Source: Roseibium suaedae (lineage in GTDB: Bacteria > Pseudomonadota > Alphaproteobacteria > Rhizobiales > Stappiaceae). Taken from it: 64,000 bases of DNA. Position 1 is the stretch's first letter, and every line of letters begins with the position of its first letter. Below, piece by piece: positions 16,486-25,940 of the stretch. The notes beneath the pieces were generated by a model. It was not told the origin of the DNA and did no database searches. It worked only from the letters and a program-made list of their open reading frames with translations. The translations under genes were made by a program, and so were the position numbers. The DNA is taken from assembly GCF_900142725.1 (NCBI RefSeq), contig NZ_FRBW01000005.1, positions 62,001-126,000 of the forward strand. The letters run 5' to 3'.

Positions 16486-17651
16486 CCCGCATCCTCCTTC
16501 TGCTCATTCTTCTGACAAGTGGCGCTCAGGCGGAAAGCCTGAGGTTTATCTTGCCTGACACCCACCCGGTCACCGGGGAAATGATCAGGTTCACGATCCG
16601 CGGTGAATACCGGGAGCGCATTGCGCTGGAGACGCTCACCTTTCCGGATTCAGACGCTTATGACTGGGTCCAGTTGGCGCGCGACAGCTGGACGGATGAG
16701 CGGGTCGATGGACTGATGGCCAAGGTCTTTGAGCGCCACATTGCTCTTTTCCCGCGCCATGCCGGCCCGCTCAGGATCGGTCCGGTTGTTCACCGCCTCA
16801 CGGTCGTTGCGGGCAAGGGAGGGCGCGAGGTTCGAGAGGTGCGGGCGGAGCCTGTGACCATCCAGGTGGCGCCCTTTCCAGCCAGCAGCGTTCCGCTCGC
16901 CTCCAGTGCGCTGACGGTAGTGGACGAATTGTCCAGTGATCCTGGCACCTTGCGTGACGGTGAGACCTTGATCCGGCGCGTGGTCCTGCGTGCGGATGAT
17001 ACCTTGCCGCATCTTGTGCCGCCGCGCCCGGAGATACGGGCACCCTGGCTGATCAGCTTCACGGCGCCGGAGGTGCGGAAGATGAAACCAACCCCGGCAG
17101 GTCCGGAAACGACCGTGGTTTGGGAATGGCATTTGCGCCCGAAAACAGGGGAGCCAGCAGTGCTGCCACCGGTTTCAATTCCGTGGTTCGACACGGTCTC
17201 GCGCGAAATGAAAACCGCCGAGATCCCTGCGATCCCCTTTGGCTATGCCAGCTTTTCGAAAAACCGGACAGGATCGGACCAACTTGCCTCATCGCAGGTC
17301 CTGATCGCCATTGGCGTTCTCCTGACTGGGCTTCTGACCGGTCTCGCGGCAGCCTTTTGGGCAAGTGGTTTGCGTCTCGGACAGAACCTCATCCAACGCC
17401 TAAGACGCCTCCTGCCGTTCGATCCCACCCGCAGTCCCATGCGGATCGCAGCCCGTCAGAGAGACCTGATGGCTCTTCGCTCCGCAGTCGAAGGTCACCT
17501 GAACCGAAAACGAACCCTCGGCCTGCCGGTCGCGGACGGATCGACCCGGGACCTCGACCAGGCAATCTATGCAAAACCTTCCAGTGCATCTGCTTTCGAA
17601 CCGGACAGCTTTCTACGGGGTCTTTTGTCCAGGAACCGGAAAGGGTCTTAG
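16479..17651 (+). CDS. BatD-like membrane-anchored protein
   Basis: 390 residues with a signal peptide (MVTRILLLLILLTSGAQA), a long beta-rich periplasmic part, one membrane segment (VLIAIGVLLTGLLTGLAAAFW, about 268-288) and a cytoplasmic tail of about 100 residues. This is the BatD/oxygen-tolerance layout. It is the last gene of the MoxR-Bat run and stops 12 bases before a convergent LysR gene. Function in this family is unproven; Bacteroides bat genes were linked to aerotolerance. Confidence 0.78.
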   Translation: MVTRILLLLILLTSGAQAESLRFILPDTHPVTGEMIRFTIRGEYRERIALETLTFPDSDAYDWVQLARDSWTDERVDGLMAKVFERHIALFPRHAGPLRIGPVVHRLTVVAGKGGREVREVRAEPVTIQVAPFPASSVPLASSALTVVDELSSDPGTLRDGETLIRRVVLRADDTLPHLVPPRPEIRAPWLISFTAPEVRKMKPTPAGPETTVVWEWHLRPKTGEPAVLPPVSIPWFDTVSREMKTAEIPAIPFGYASFSKNRTGSDQLASSQVLIAIGVLLTGLLTGLAAAFWASGLRLGQNLIQRLRRLLPFDPTRSPMRIAARQRDLMALRSAVEGHLNRKRTLGLPVADGSTRDLDQAIYAKPSSASAFEPDSFLRGLLSRNRKGS

Positions 17652-17663
17652 CAAGAGGCCACT

Positions 17664-18569
17664 TCAAGACTGATCAAGCTCGGCCAGAAGCTTGACCAGC
17701 CAGTCCACGAAGACGCGGACTTTGTTGCTGAGGTGCCGGTTGGGCGGATAAACAATGAAGAGAGGCAGCGTCTCAGGCTCCCAGTCTTCCAGCAGCGGGA
17801 CCAGAGCGCCTTTGCGAATTTCCTCGTTTGCCATGAAGCGGGGCAGTTGGGCTATGCCGTGCCCAGCAAGGGCCGCCGTCACATAGCTGCGCGCATCATT
17901 GACCGAGAAATGCGATCGCGCCTCGATTTCCAGCGTTTCCTTGCCACGCTGAAAGCTGAAGGGAAACAGCTGACCGGACTGGGGAGAGAAATAGCTGACG
18001 CAATTGTGGTCCGTGCGCAGATCCTCCGGATGGGAGGGCATGCCGAAGCGATCGATATAGGGCTTGGCGGCGCAGGTGATCATCTTGATTTCGCACACCC
18101 GGCGCGCGATGAGCGAGGGATCCCCTGGCGTTCCGGCCCGAAGGGCACAATCGACATTCTCCAGAAGGTAGTCGACCGTCCGGTCCCCGACGCCCAGATC
18201 GATCCGGATGTCCGGGTAGGACTTGTAGAACTCGCAAAGGGCCGGAATGACAATCCAGTCGGAAAAGGCGCCGGACATTTCCACCCGCATGCGGCCTGTC
18301 GGGTTCGCCTGCAGATGCAGCAGGCTGCTGTCCAGTTCCTCAAGCTCCGCAACGATCTTGGCGGCGCGCTCATAATAAAGCGCCCCATCGGTGGTCACGA
18401 TCACCCGCCGCGTGGTGCGGTTGAACAGTTTCGTCTGCAGATGCGCTTCAAGGTTCTGAATCAGATTGGTGAGCGTTGCCCGTGGAATGCGCAAGGACTC
18501 GGAGGCCCGGACGAAATTTCCGGTTTCCACCACCCGGAGAAAGGCACGCATGGCCGTCAGCTGATCCAT
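17664..18569 (-). CDS. LysR-family regulator divergent from RND efflux genes
   Basis: 301 residues of the CrgA-like branch: MDQLTAMRAFLRVVETGNFV, then LRIPRATLTNLIQNLEAHL for the recognition helix region, then RTTRRVIVTTDGALYYERA. The effector domain follows. The A in the first helix is common in this branch. It is divergent from the degenerate hydrolase and RND pump genes across 155 bases that contain a perfect 18-bp palindrome at 18604-18621. It is therefore the likely regulator of the pump. Confidence 0.9.
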   Translation of the reverse strand: MDQLTAMRAFLRVVETGNFVRASESLRIPRATLTNLIQNLEAHLQTKLFNRTTRRVIVTTDGALYYERAAKIVAELEELDSSLLHLQANPTGRMRVEMSGAFSDWIVIPALCEFYKSYPDIRIDLGVGDRTVDYLLENVDCALRAGTPGDPSLIARRVCEIKMITCAAKPYIDRFGMPSHPEDLRTDHNCVSYFSPQSGQLFPFSFQRGKETLEIEARSHFSVNDARSYVTAALAGHGIAQLPRFMANEEIRKGALVPLLEDWEPETLPLFIVYPPNRHLSNKVRVFVDWLVKLLAELDQS

Positions 18570-18603
18570 TCCATCTCCCTTCCCTGAAAATTGGTTGGAT
18601 TAT

Positions 18604-18621
18604 TATTCGAAATTTCGAATA
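18604..18621. promoter_or_regulatory. Perfect 18-bp palindrome, likely LysR operator
   Basis: TATTCGAAATTTCGAATA is a perfect inverted repeat containing the T-N11-A core expected for LysR-type sites. It lies 35 bases upstream of the LysR start and about 104 bases upstream of the hydrolase-like gene. It is markedly more AT-rich than its surroundings. Confidence 0.65.
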
Positions 18622-18724
18622 GTGTTACCAAAAATGCAGCTCTTATTCCACACCATGAATAGACATATGTGTGCCCATGAAGTGGCAGGGGTGTATCTAT
18701 TCTTTTCGCTTCAATTCAGGATCA

Positions 18725-19534
18725 ATGACGATGACCTCCGCAGTGCAAATCAAGGACATGACATTCGACAAGGTCGAGATCGGCCCGGTCGAAGTGCGTG
18801 TCTTTCAAGGCGCTGACTACGAGAAGTCACCACCCGTGCTGATCTATTTCCACTCCGGGGCCTTTCGCGAGGAAGACCGGATGGACAGTGAAGTCGCAAC
18901 GACACTGGCGCAGACCGGGGCCATCGTCGTGATCCCGAATGTCAATGCTCCCCTCGGGGGCGTCTTTCCGAAGCCGCTTGAAGTGGGGTTCTCCATCTTC
19001 AGTTACCTTGCGCAAAAGCGGGCTGGCCTTGGCAATCGCAAGTCCCTGCTTCTGCTCGGCGGGGCCGAATGCGGTGGCAACCTGGCAGCGGCCATTGCCC
19101 ACAAGGCCCGGGATTACCGGGCAAACGAACTGGACGGCCAGATCCTTCTGTCCCCGCTGCTGGACCCGTTCATGGGATCGGCGTCGATGCAGAAGGCAGC
19201 GGCCGCCGGCATGAGAGACCGGTGGTCGGAAGGCTGGAGCCATTATCTCAGCGGGGGTGTCTGCCACCCCTATGCAGCCCCCTGCACCTGCTCGCGGCTG
19301 GCAGGTCTGGCACCTGCACTCATTGTAACCTCGGAGGATGATCCTCTGCGCGACGAAACCCTGGGCTATTCCCGCAAGCTGGCCGCTTCGGGGGTAAGGG
19401 TCCAGGAACATCTCTTTTCCGAAGGCGCAAGCTGGCCTTCGATCTACGGCGCAAAATGCCCCATGGCCGCAAATTGGCAAGCTGGCCTCACAGAGCAATT
19501 CGAGAGCTTTGTGAAGTCGGTCACCATTCAGTGA
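18725..19534 (+). CDS. Alpha/beta-hydrolase fold protein lacking the catalytic triad
   Basis: 269 residues from the ATG at 18725, whose ribosome site is TCAGGA. The fold matches the hormone-sensitive-lipase branch: HSGAF replaces the HGGG oxyanion loop, and SEDDPLRDE keeps the acid residue. The nucleophile motif GDSAGGN is replaced by GGAECGGN, putting Glu115 where serine should be. The H-G-F motif with the catalytic histidine near the C-terminus is replaced by ASWPS. It is therefore probably not an esterase, but may bind a ligand. It is first in a run with the RND adaptor and pump and may sense or present a pump substrate (inference). Confidence 0.8.
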   Translation: MTMTSAVQIKDMTFDKVEIGPVEVRVFQGADYEKSPPVLIYFHSGAFREEDRMDSEVATTLAQTGAIVVIPNVNAPLGGVFPKPLEVGFSIFSYLAQKRAGLGNRKSLLLLGGAECGGNLAAAIAHKARDYRANELDGQILLSPLLDPFMGSASMQKAAAAGMRDRWSEGWSHYLSGGVCHPYAAPCTCSRLAGLAPALIVTSEDDPLRDETLGYSRKLAASGVRVQEHLFSEGASWPSIYGAKCPMAANWQAGLTEQFESFVKSVTIQ

Positions 19535-19591
19535 CGGAAACACAACACCTCAGCGATTGAGCCCTCCTCCCGGACGCTCAAGGAGACGAAA

Positions 19592-20782
19592 ATGGCATCA
19601 ACTGCAACACGCCGCGTCCTGCTGGGCGCCGGCATCGGCTTCGTATTGTCTGCAACAACAGCAGTCTATCTATTGAACCAGCCCTTCAGTGCGCCTGCGT
19701 CCGCCGCCAGCGGACAAGAAGCGCCCCCCGCCATTCCCGTGACGGTCGCCAAGGTCGACAGCCGGGCCATCACCATCTGGCAGGAATTCTCCGGCCGTCT
19801 GGAAGCTGTCGAACGGGTGCAGGTGCGCTCTCGCGTGACGGGCGCGATCCAGTCTGTTCACTTCCGCGAGGGCGCCCTGGTGAAGGCAGGCGATCTGCTC
19901 TTCACCATCGACCCTGCCCCCTATGAGGCAACGGTCGCCCAGCGGGAAGGTCAGGTTGCCTCCGCACAGGCCCAGCTCAAGCTCGCAAAGACCGAGCTGG
20001 ACCGCGGCAGCAAACTGATCGGGGCACGGGCCATTTCACAAAGCACCCTCGATCAGCGCCTCAACGCCTTCGACGAAGCTCTTGCCAACATGCAGACGGC
20101 AGAAGCCTCCCTCAATTCGGCAAAGCTCGAGCTGGACTACACGCAGATCAAGGCGCCCGTGAGCGGCCGGGTCGGCAAGATCGAAGTCACAACAGGCAAC
20201 CTGGTGGCCGCAGGCCTTTCCTCGCCGGTCCTGACGAGCCTAGTGTCGGTAGACCCGATCTATGCCAGCTTCAATGTCAGCGAAGACACGGTCGCCAAGG
20301 CCTTGTCTGAACTGCCCTCTTCCATCGGTGCCCTCGCCCCGATCGAGGATATTCCGGTCGAGATCGGAACCTCGGCAGATGAAGGCACCCCGATCAAGGG
20401 CAAGCTTCAGCTGATCGACAACCAGGTGGATGCGGCCAGCGGCACGATCAACGTCCGGGCTGTCTTCGACAATCCCGGCCAGCGCCTGATCCCCGGCCAG
20501 TTCGTTCGCATCCGCATGGGCGAACCGAACCCGATGGAGAAGATCCTGATCAGCGAAAGGGCCATCGGCACCGACCAGGACAAGAAGTTCGTCTATGTGG
20601 TCGACGCTGACAACAAGGTGGCCTACCGCGCCGTCGAACTGGGACAATCCGCCGATGGCGAACAGATCGTCAGCAGCGGCCTGATGGCTGGCGAGACAAT
20701 TGTCGTGAACGGCCTGCAGCGGATCCGGTCCGGCGCAACCGTCCTGCCGCAGCCGGAAGGCAAGGTCGCCGCCGCCCAGTAA
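19592..20782 (+). CDS. RND efflux periplasmic adaptor (membrane fusion protein)
   Basis: 396 residues. An N-terminal signal anchor (GAGIGFVLSATTAVYLL) without a lipobox cysteine is followed by the adaptor core. A barrel-sandwich hybrid has the halves VQVRSRVTGAIQSVHFREGA and LDYTQIKAPVSGRVGKIEV. A coiled-coil hairpin at about 105-165 separates the halves, and beta-barrel and membrane-proximal domains come after. It bridges the inner-membrane pump to an outer-membrane channel; no TolC-type gene is in the window. The ribosome site is AAGGAGACGAAA. It lies 57 bases after the hydrolase-like gene and 140 bases before the pump. Confidence 0.94.
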   Translation: MASTATRRVLLGAGIGFVLSATTAVYLLNQPFSAPASAASGQEAPPAIPVTVAKVDSRAITIWQEFSGRLEAVERVQVRSRVTGAIQSVHFREGALVKAGDLLFTIDPAPYEATVAQREGQVASAQAQLKLAKTELDRGSKLIGARAISQSTLDQRLNAFDEALANMQTAEASLNSAKLELDYTQIKAPVSGRVGKIEVTTGNLVAAGLSSPVLTSLVSVDPIYASFNVSEDTVAKALSELPSSIGALAPIEDIPVEIGTSADEGTPIKGKLQLIDNQVDAASGTINVRAVFDNPGQRLIPGQFVRIRMGEPNPMEKILISERAIGTDQDKKFVYVVDADNKVAYRAVELGQSADGEQIVSSGLMAGETIVVNGLQRIRSGATVLPQPEGKVAAAQ

Positions 20783-20858
20783 CAGCATGAGAGGGGAACG
20801 GCTGTTTCCGACAGCGGCCGTCCTCCTGCCCGGCACCCAAAAACTGACACATCTGCAA

Positions 20859-20877
20859 CCGGCGGACATTCCGCCGG
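20859..20877 (+). repeat. Intercistronic hairpin between adaptor and pump genes
   Basis: CCGGCGGA and TCCGCCGG form an 8-bp stem with a three-base loop in the 140-base gap. There is no U tract, so it is more likely a stability or processing element than a terminator. Confidence 0.45.
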
Positions 20878-20922
20878 AACGGGATCCTGCATCCCGGCCA
20901 CTGCCCGAAAGAGGGGCTTGCA

Positions 20923-23900
20923 ATGAATATTTCACGTTTCTTCGTCGACCGCCCGGTGTTTGCCGGGGTGCTATCGGTCCTCATTCTGGTCGCTGGCCTG
21001 ATTGGCCTCGTGTCCCTCCCGATCTCCGAATATCCGGAAGTCGTTCCGCCCTCCATCGTCGTTCGAGCCACCTATCCGGGCGCGAACCCGAAGGTCATTG
21101 CCGAAACCGTCGCCACCCCGCTGGAAGAACAGATCAACGGGGTCGAAGGCATGCTGTACATGTCCAGCCAGGCGACGTCCGACGGCGTCATGACCCTAAC
21201 GGTCACCTTCCAGCTTGGCACGGATCCGGACCAGGCCCAGCAGCTCGTCCAGAACCGCGTGTCACAGGCCGAACCGCGACTGCCCGCTGAAGTGCGCAGC
21301 CTCGGCATCACGACGGTCAAGAGCTCGCCGGACCTGATGATGGTGGTCAACCTCACCTCCCCCAATGACCGCTATGACATCACCTACCTGCGGAATTATG
21401 CGGTCCTCAACATCAAGGACCGGTTGGCCCGAATACAGGGTGTCGGGCAGGTTCAGGTCTTCGGTTCCGGCGATTATTCCATGCGGATCTGGGTCGATCC
21501 CCAGAAGGCGGCAGAGCACAATCTGGCGGCCAGCGACATCACGACCGCCATCCGGCAGCAGAACGTCCAGGCCGCCGCCGGGATCATCGGTGCTTCGCCG
21601 AACCTTTCCAGTGTCGACATGCAGCTGAGCGTGAATGCGCAAGGCCGTCTGCAGACACCGGAAGAGTTCGGCAACATCATCGTCAAGACCGGAGAAAGCG
21701 GACAGGTCACCCGTCTGCGGGATGTTGCACGCGTGGAACTGGGGGCTGCCGACTATTCCCTGCGCTCCCTGCTGGATGGCAAGCCTGCCGTCGCCGTTCC
21801 GGTGTTCCAGGCTCCCGGCTCGAACGCCATCGCCATTTCGGACGCGGTCGTCGAGACCATGAACGAATTGCAGGAAGCCATGCCGGAAGGGGTGAAGTAC
21901 GAGATCGTCTACGACACCACCAAGTTCGTCCGTGCCTCGATCGAAAAGGTGGTGGATACGCTGCTGGAGGCCATCCTGCTCGTTGTCATCGTGGTCATCC
22001 TGTTCCTGCAGACCTGGCGTGCCTCGATCATCCCGCTCATCGCCGTTCCCGTATCGATCATCGGTACCTTTGGGGTGATGTATGTCTTCGGCTTCTCCAT
22101 CAATGCCCTCAGCCTGTTCGGCCTCGTTCTGGCAATCGGCATCGTGGTCGATGACGCCATCGTTGTGGTCGAAAACGTCGAGCGAAACATCGAGAACGGT
22201 CTCAACCCGCGCAACGCCACCTATCAGGCCATGAAGGAGGTCTCCGGACCGATCATCGCCATCGCGCTGGTTCTGGTCGCAGTGTTCGTGCCACTGGCCT
22301 TTATCACCGGTCTCTCCGGCCAGTTCTACCGCCAGTTCGCGCTGACCATCGCCATCTCGACGGTGATCTCCGCGATCAACTCCCTGACCCTGTCTCCTGC
22401 TCTCGCCGCCTTGCTCCTGAAGGGACACCATGCCCCCAAGGATGCCCTGACCCGTGGCATGGACCGGGTGTTCGGCTGGTTCTTCAGAGGCTTCAACCGG
22501 GCCTTCGGCAGCGGATCGAATGCCTATGGCCGCGGCGTGGGCGGACTTCTGTCGCGCAAGAGCCTCGTCATGGCCGTCTATCTGGTTCTGGCAGGCGCAA
22601 CCTATGTGCTGTTCACCACGGTACCGGGCGGCTTCGTTCCCGCACAGGACAAGCAGTATCTGATCGGCTTCGCCCAGCTCCCAGACGGGGCAACGCTTGA
22701 CCGGACCGAGGATGTCATCAAGCGCATGAGCGACATTGCCATGGAACAGCCAGGCGTCGAACACGCCATTGCCTTCCCCGGGCTGTCGATCAACGGCTTT
22801 ACCAACTCCTCCAACGCGGGCATCGTCTTTGCCTCGCTGGCAGACTTCGAGGAGCGCCGCACGCCGGACCTCTCCGGGGATGCCATTGCGATGCAGCTGA
22901 ACCAGAAGTTCGGCGCCATCCAGGACGCATTCATCGCCATGTTCTCCCCGCCCCCGGTGCAGGGCCTGGGCACGACCGGTGGCTTCAAGCTGCAGATCGA
23001 GGACCGGGCAGGCCTCGGCTATCCGGCTCTGGATGCCGCCAAGACCGCCTTCCTGACCAAGGCCTATCAGACCCCCGAACTGGCTGGCTTGTTCTCCAGT
23101 TTCCAGATCAACGTGCCGCAGCTTTATGCGGATCTGGACCGGACAAAGGCAGAACAGCTCGGCGTGTCGGTCACAGACGTCTTTGAAACGCTGCAGATCT
23201 ATCTCGGCTCGCTGTATGTTAACGACTTCAACGCCTTCGGCCGCACCTACAGTGTGCGCGTCCAGGCGGATGCGGCGTTCCGGGCAAGACCGGAGGATAT
23301 CGGGCGGTTGAAGGTGCGTTCCAGTTCCGGCCAGATGATCCCGCTCTCGGCCCTGATGAAGGTCGATGCCACCACCGGTCCGGAACGGGCAACCCGCTAC
23401 AACGGTTTCCTGGCAGCCGATGTGAATGGCGGGCCGGCACCGGGCTTTTCCTCAGGACAGGCCCAGGCAGCGGTGGAGCAGATCGCGGCCGAGACCCTGC
23501 CAAAGGGGATCAGCTTCGAATGGACGGATCTGACCTATCAGCAGATCCTGGCGGGCAGCTCCGGCGTGCTGGTCTTCCCCCTTGCCTTGCTTCTGGTCTA
23601 TCTGGTTCTGGCTGCCCAGTATGAAAGCCTGACCTTGCCGATCGCGATCATCATGATCGTTCCGATGAGCGTGCTTGCCGCCCTCGCCGGAGTGTGGCTG
23701 ACCGCGGGAGACAACAACATCTTCACCCAGATCGGGTTGGTGGTGCTTGTGGGGCTTTCGGCAAAGAACGCGATCCTGATCGTGGAATTTGCGCGGGAAC
23801 TGGAGTTCGCCGGCCGCTCACCGGTCGAGGCAGCCATCGAAGCCAGCCGATTAAGACTGCGTCCGATCCTGATGACGTCCCTGGCCTTCATCATGGGCGT

Positions 23901-24096
23901 CGTGCCACTGGTCTATTCGACTGGCGCGGGTGCAGAAATGCGTGTCGCCATGGGGGTCGCCGTCTTCTCCGGTATGATCGGCGTCACCTTCTTCGGCATC
24001 TTCATGACGCCGGTCTTCTATGTGCTGATCCGGCGGCTTGCGGGAAACCGCCCTTTGATCCAGCACGGCGAACCTGAGACCCAGGAAGCCGCCTGA
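20923..24096 (+). CDS. RND multidrug efflux pump, AcrB/MexB type (HAE1)
   Basis: 1057 residues, the normal length for proton-driven RND pumps. It starts MNISRFFVDRPVFAGVLSVL as in AcrB. Twelve membrane segments and two large periplasmic loops are visible. The proton-relay aspartates are D410 and D411 in GIVVDDAIVVVENVE, and the second-half partner segment VGLSAKNAILIVEFAREL holds the conserved lysine. It exports hydrophobic or amphiphilic compounds with the adaptor encoded upstream. The regulator is probably the divergent LysR protein. A strong hairpin terminator follows directly. Confidence 0.96.
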   Translation: MNISRFFVDRPVFAGVLSVLILVAGLIGLVSLPISEYPEVVPPSIVVRATYPGANPKVIAETVATPLEEQINGVEGMLYMSSQATSDGVMTLTVTFQLGTDPDQAQQLVQNRVSQAEPRLPAEVRSLGITTVKSSPDLMMVVNLTSPNDRYDITYLRNYAVLNIKDRLARIQGVGQVQVFGSGDYSMRIWVDPQKAAEHNLAASDITTAIRQQNVQAAAGIIGASPNLSSVDMQLSVNAQGRLQTPEEFGNIIVKTGESGQVTRLRDVARVELGAADYSLRSLLDGKPAVAVPVFQAPGSNAIAISDAVVETMNELQEAMPEGVKYEIVYDTTKFVRASIEKVVDTLLEAILLVVIVVILFLQTWRASIIPLIAVPVSIIGTFGVMYVFGFSINALSLFGLVLAIGIVVDDAIVVVENVERNIENGLNPRNATYQAMKEVSGPIIAIALVLVAVFVPLAFITGLSGQFYRQFALTIAISTVISAINSLTLSPALAALLLKGHHAPKDALTRGMDRVFGWFFRGFNRAFGSGSNAYGRGVGGLLSRKSLVMAVYLVLAGATYVLFTTVPGGFVPAQDKQYLIGFAQLPDGATLDRTEDVIKRMSDIAMEQPGVEHAIAFPGLSINGFTNSSNAGIVFASLADFEERRTPDLSGDAIAMQLNQKFGAIQDAFIAMFSPPPVQGLGTTGGFKLQIEDRAGLGYPALDAAKTAFLTKAYQTPELAGLFSSFQINVPQLYADLDRTKAEQLGVSVTDVFETLQIYLGSLYVNDFNAFGRTYSVRVQADAAFRARPEDIGRLKVRSSSGQMIPLSALMKVDATTGPERATRYNGFLAADVNGGPAPGFSSGQAQAAVEQIAAETLPKGISFEWTDLTYQQILAGSSGVLVFPLALLLVYLVLAAQYESLTLPIAIIMIVPMSVLAALAGVWLTAGDNNIFTQIGLVVLVGLSAKNAILIVEFARELEFAGRSPVEAAIEASRLRLRPILMTSLAFIMGVVPLVYSTGAGAEMRVAMGVAVFSGMIGVTFFGIFMTPVFYVLIRRLAGNRPLIQHGEPETQEAA

Positions 24097-24100
24097 AAAC

Positions 24101-24134
24101 ATGGCCAGCCCGTCCTCCAAAACGGGCTGGCCAT
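24101..24134. terminator. Bidirectional terminator between RND pump and lrp
   Basis: ATGGCCAGCCCG and CGGGCTGGCCAT form a perfect 12-bp stem with a 10-base loop, five bases after the pump stop. On the minus strand it is followed by GTTTTC, so it can also end the convergent lrp transcript. Confidence 0.88.
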
Positions 24135-24173
24135 TTCTAAAAAACAATAAAGATCCCGCCCCGGCTTCTCGAC

Positions 24174-24638
24174 CTAGCGCGAGAAATTACGCTTCTGGCC
24201 GAGAACGGAGCGGATCGAGAAGCTCGAGTGGATGCGCGAGACCCCCGGTAACTTCGCGAGGATCTCCTTGTGGATCCGCTCGAACTCCCCAGCGTTCTCC
24301 ACATCGACACGCAGCATATAGTCCGAGCCGCCAGTCATCAGGTAACACTCCCGGATTTCCGGATGCTTGCGGACCGCCGCCTCGAACTTGTCGAGGTAAT
24401 CTTCCGTCTGCCGATCCAGCGTGATGTTGATGATCACCGCAATGGACGCTTCTCCAGTCGAGCTGTCGACGAGGGCCGTGTAGCCCCTGATCACCCCCGT
24501 TTTTTCCAGGATCTTGATCCGCCGCAGGCAGGCGGAAGGAGACAGTCCCACCTCTGCGGCCAGCTTGGCATTGCTCATCCGGGCGTTGAGACGCAGGAGC
24601 CGGAGAATGTTGCGGTCGATCGGGTCCAAAGCCGCCAT
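24174..24638 (-). CDS. Lrp/AsnC-family regulator of the alanine operon
   Basis: 154 residues: N-terminal helix-turn-helix (LDPIDRNILRLLRLNARMSN, then LAAEVGLSPSACLRRIKIL) and a C-terminal RAM ligand domain (ECYLMTGGSDYMLRVDVEN). It is divergent from alr-dadA-ridA across 128 bases. In other proteobacteria Lrp or AsnC-type proteins (DadR, for example) activate dad genes in response to L-alanine, so that role is likely here. Confidence 0.92.
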   Translation of the reverse strand: MAALDPIDRNILRLLRLNARMSNAKLAAEVGLSPSACLRRIKILEKTGVIRGYTALVDSSTGEASIAVIINITLDRQTEDYLDKFEAAVRKHPEIRECYLMTGGSDYMLRVDVENAGEFERIHKEILAKLPGVSRIHSSFSIRSVLGQKRNFSR

Positions 24639-24766
24639 GCTCGATTATTCCAATTCTTCGCACAGAATGCAGATATTTTTCGCTTTGCACACTAATCGAT
24701 CAGAAAAAGACACGCAATTTCGTTCATTGTTTCATATCCTCATGGACTTGAGACAAAGGATCGACC

Positions 24767-25900
24767 ATGAGCGGCACCATTGCAGAGATGCAGAACCCCC
24801 TTGCAGAGGACATCCCGGGAGCAACCGGTTTCCTGACGATTGACCTTGGTGCTCTTGGCCGAAACTACGCCAAGCTGGCCGCTCTTGCCGCGCCCGCCAC
24901 CACCGCAGCTGTCGTCAAGGCTGATGCTTATGGGCTCGGCGCCGTACAAGTCGCAAAGACACTTGCCTCCAAGGGCTGCCGCAATTTCTTCGTCGCCCAG
25001 TTCGGCGAAGCGCTCAAGCTCAAGCCTGTTCTTCCCTCTGACGCCCGTCTCTTCGTCCTCAATGGCTTGCAGCCTGGTGCAGAAGAGCGTTGCGCCAGTG
25101 ACGGCATCATTCCCGTGATCAATTCCGTCGAGCAATGGGACCGGTGGGACGAGACCGCCAGAATCTTGAACCGCCGCCTGCCCGCTGCCGTCCAGTTCGA
25201 CACAGGCATGTCCCGCCTCGGCGTTGCCTTCGACCACCGTGCCGACATGGAAAGCCTGATAAAGGCCAGCCAGCACGTGGACGTTCTGTTCGTCATGAGC
25301 CATCTGGCCTGTGCGGACGAGCCGGAAAACGAACAGAATGACGATCAGCTGTCCGAGATGCTGAAAGTGGCCGAAGCGTTTCCCGGCGTGCCACATTGCC
25401 TGGCCAACTCCGGCGGCGTTTTCCTCGGCAAGCCCTACCACGGCGCCCTCGTGCGGCCGGGTATCGCGCTCTATGGCGGTTCTCCGGTCGGCACGTCCGC
25501 CAATCCCATGGAGCCGGTTGTCCGTCTCGACATCGCCGTGGTGCAGACACGCACGGTTCCGGCAGGCACGAAGGTTGGCTATGGCGGATCCCAGGTCACG
25601 GACAAGGAAACCCGCCTTGCCACGATTGCCGCAGGCTATGCGGACGGACTGAGCCGCGCCCTGAGCAGCCGTGGCGCTGTCTATTTCAACGGGGTCCGGC
25701 TGCCGATCGTGGGACGGGTCTCCATGGACAGCATGACCGTCGACATCAGCGCCTTGCCTGAAGGCACCCTGACCCTTGGCAGCCGTGTCGAGGTGCTGGG
25801 TCCCAACCAGACGCTTGAAGATGTCGCCCGGGATGCCGGAACCATTTCCTATGAAATCCTGACAAGTCTCGGCCACCGTTATCAGCGCCGATACGTCTGA
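24767..25900 (+). CDS. dadX: Catabolic alanine racemase
   Basis: 377 residues, normal for fold-III alanine racemases. PLP-binding K51 is in [11 protein letters not shown], the catalytic tyrosine region is [10 protein letters not shown], and [13 protein letters not shown] is the second signature. It interconverts L- and D-alanine. With dadA downstream and Lrp upstream it is the catabolic (DadX) rather than the cell-wall enzyme, though one gene may serve both. A gap of 40 bases separates it from dadA. Confidence 0.93.
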   Translation: MSGTIAEMQNPLAEDIPGATGFLTIDLGALGRNYAKLAALAAPATTAAVVKADAYGLGAVQVAKTLASKGCRNFFVAQFGEALKLKPVLPSDARLFVLNGLQPGAEERCASDGIIPVINSVEQWDRWDETARILNRRLPAAVQFDTGMSRLGVAFDHRADMESLIKASQHVDVLFVMSHLACADEPENEQNDDQLSEMLKVAEAFPGVPHCLANSGGVFLGKPYHGALVRPGIALYGGSPVGTSANPMEPVVRLDIAVVQTRTVPAGTKVGYGGSQVTDKETRLATIAAGYADGLSRALSSRGAVYFNGVRLPIVGRVSMDSMTVDISALPEGTLTLGSRVEVLGPNQTLEDVARDAGTISYEILTSLGHRYQRRYV

Positions 25901-25940
25901 CTGTTCAATCAACTCTCCTGCTCGTCTTTCGAGGCTCAAA

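Noticed and set aside
9824-17651. True methanol oxidation (mxa) cluster
   Set aside because: No methanol dehydrogenase subunits or cytochrome cL are present; a general MoxR-Bat operon is the safer call.
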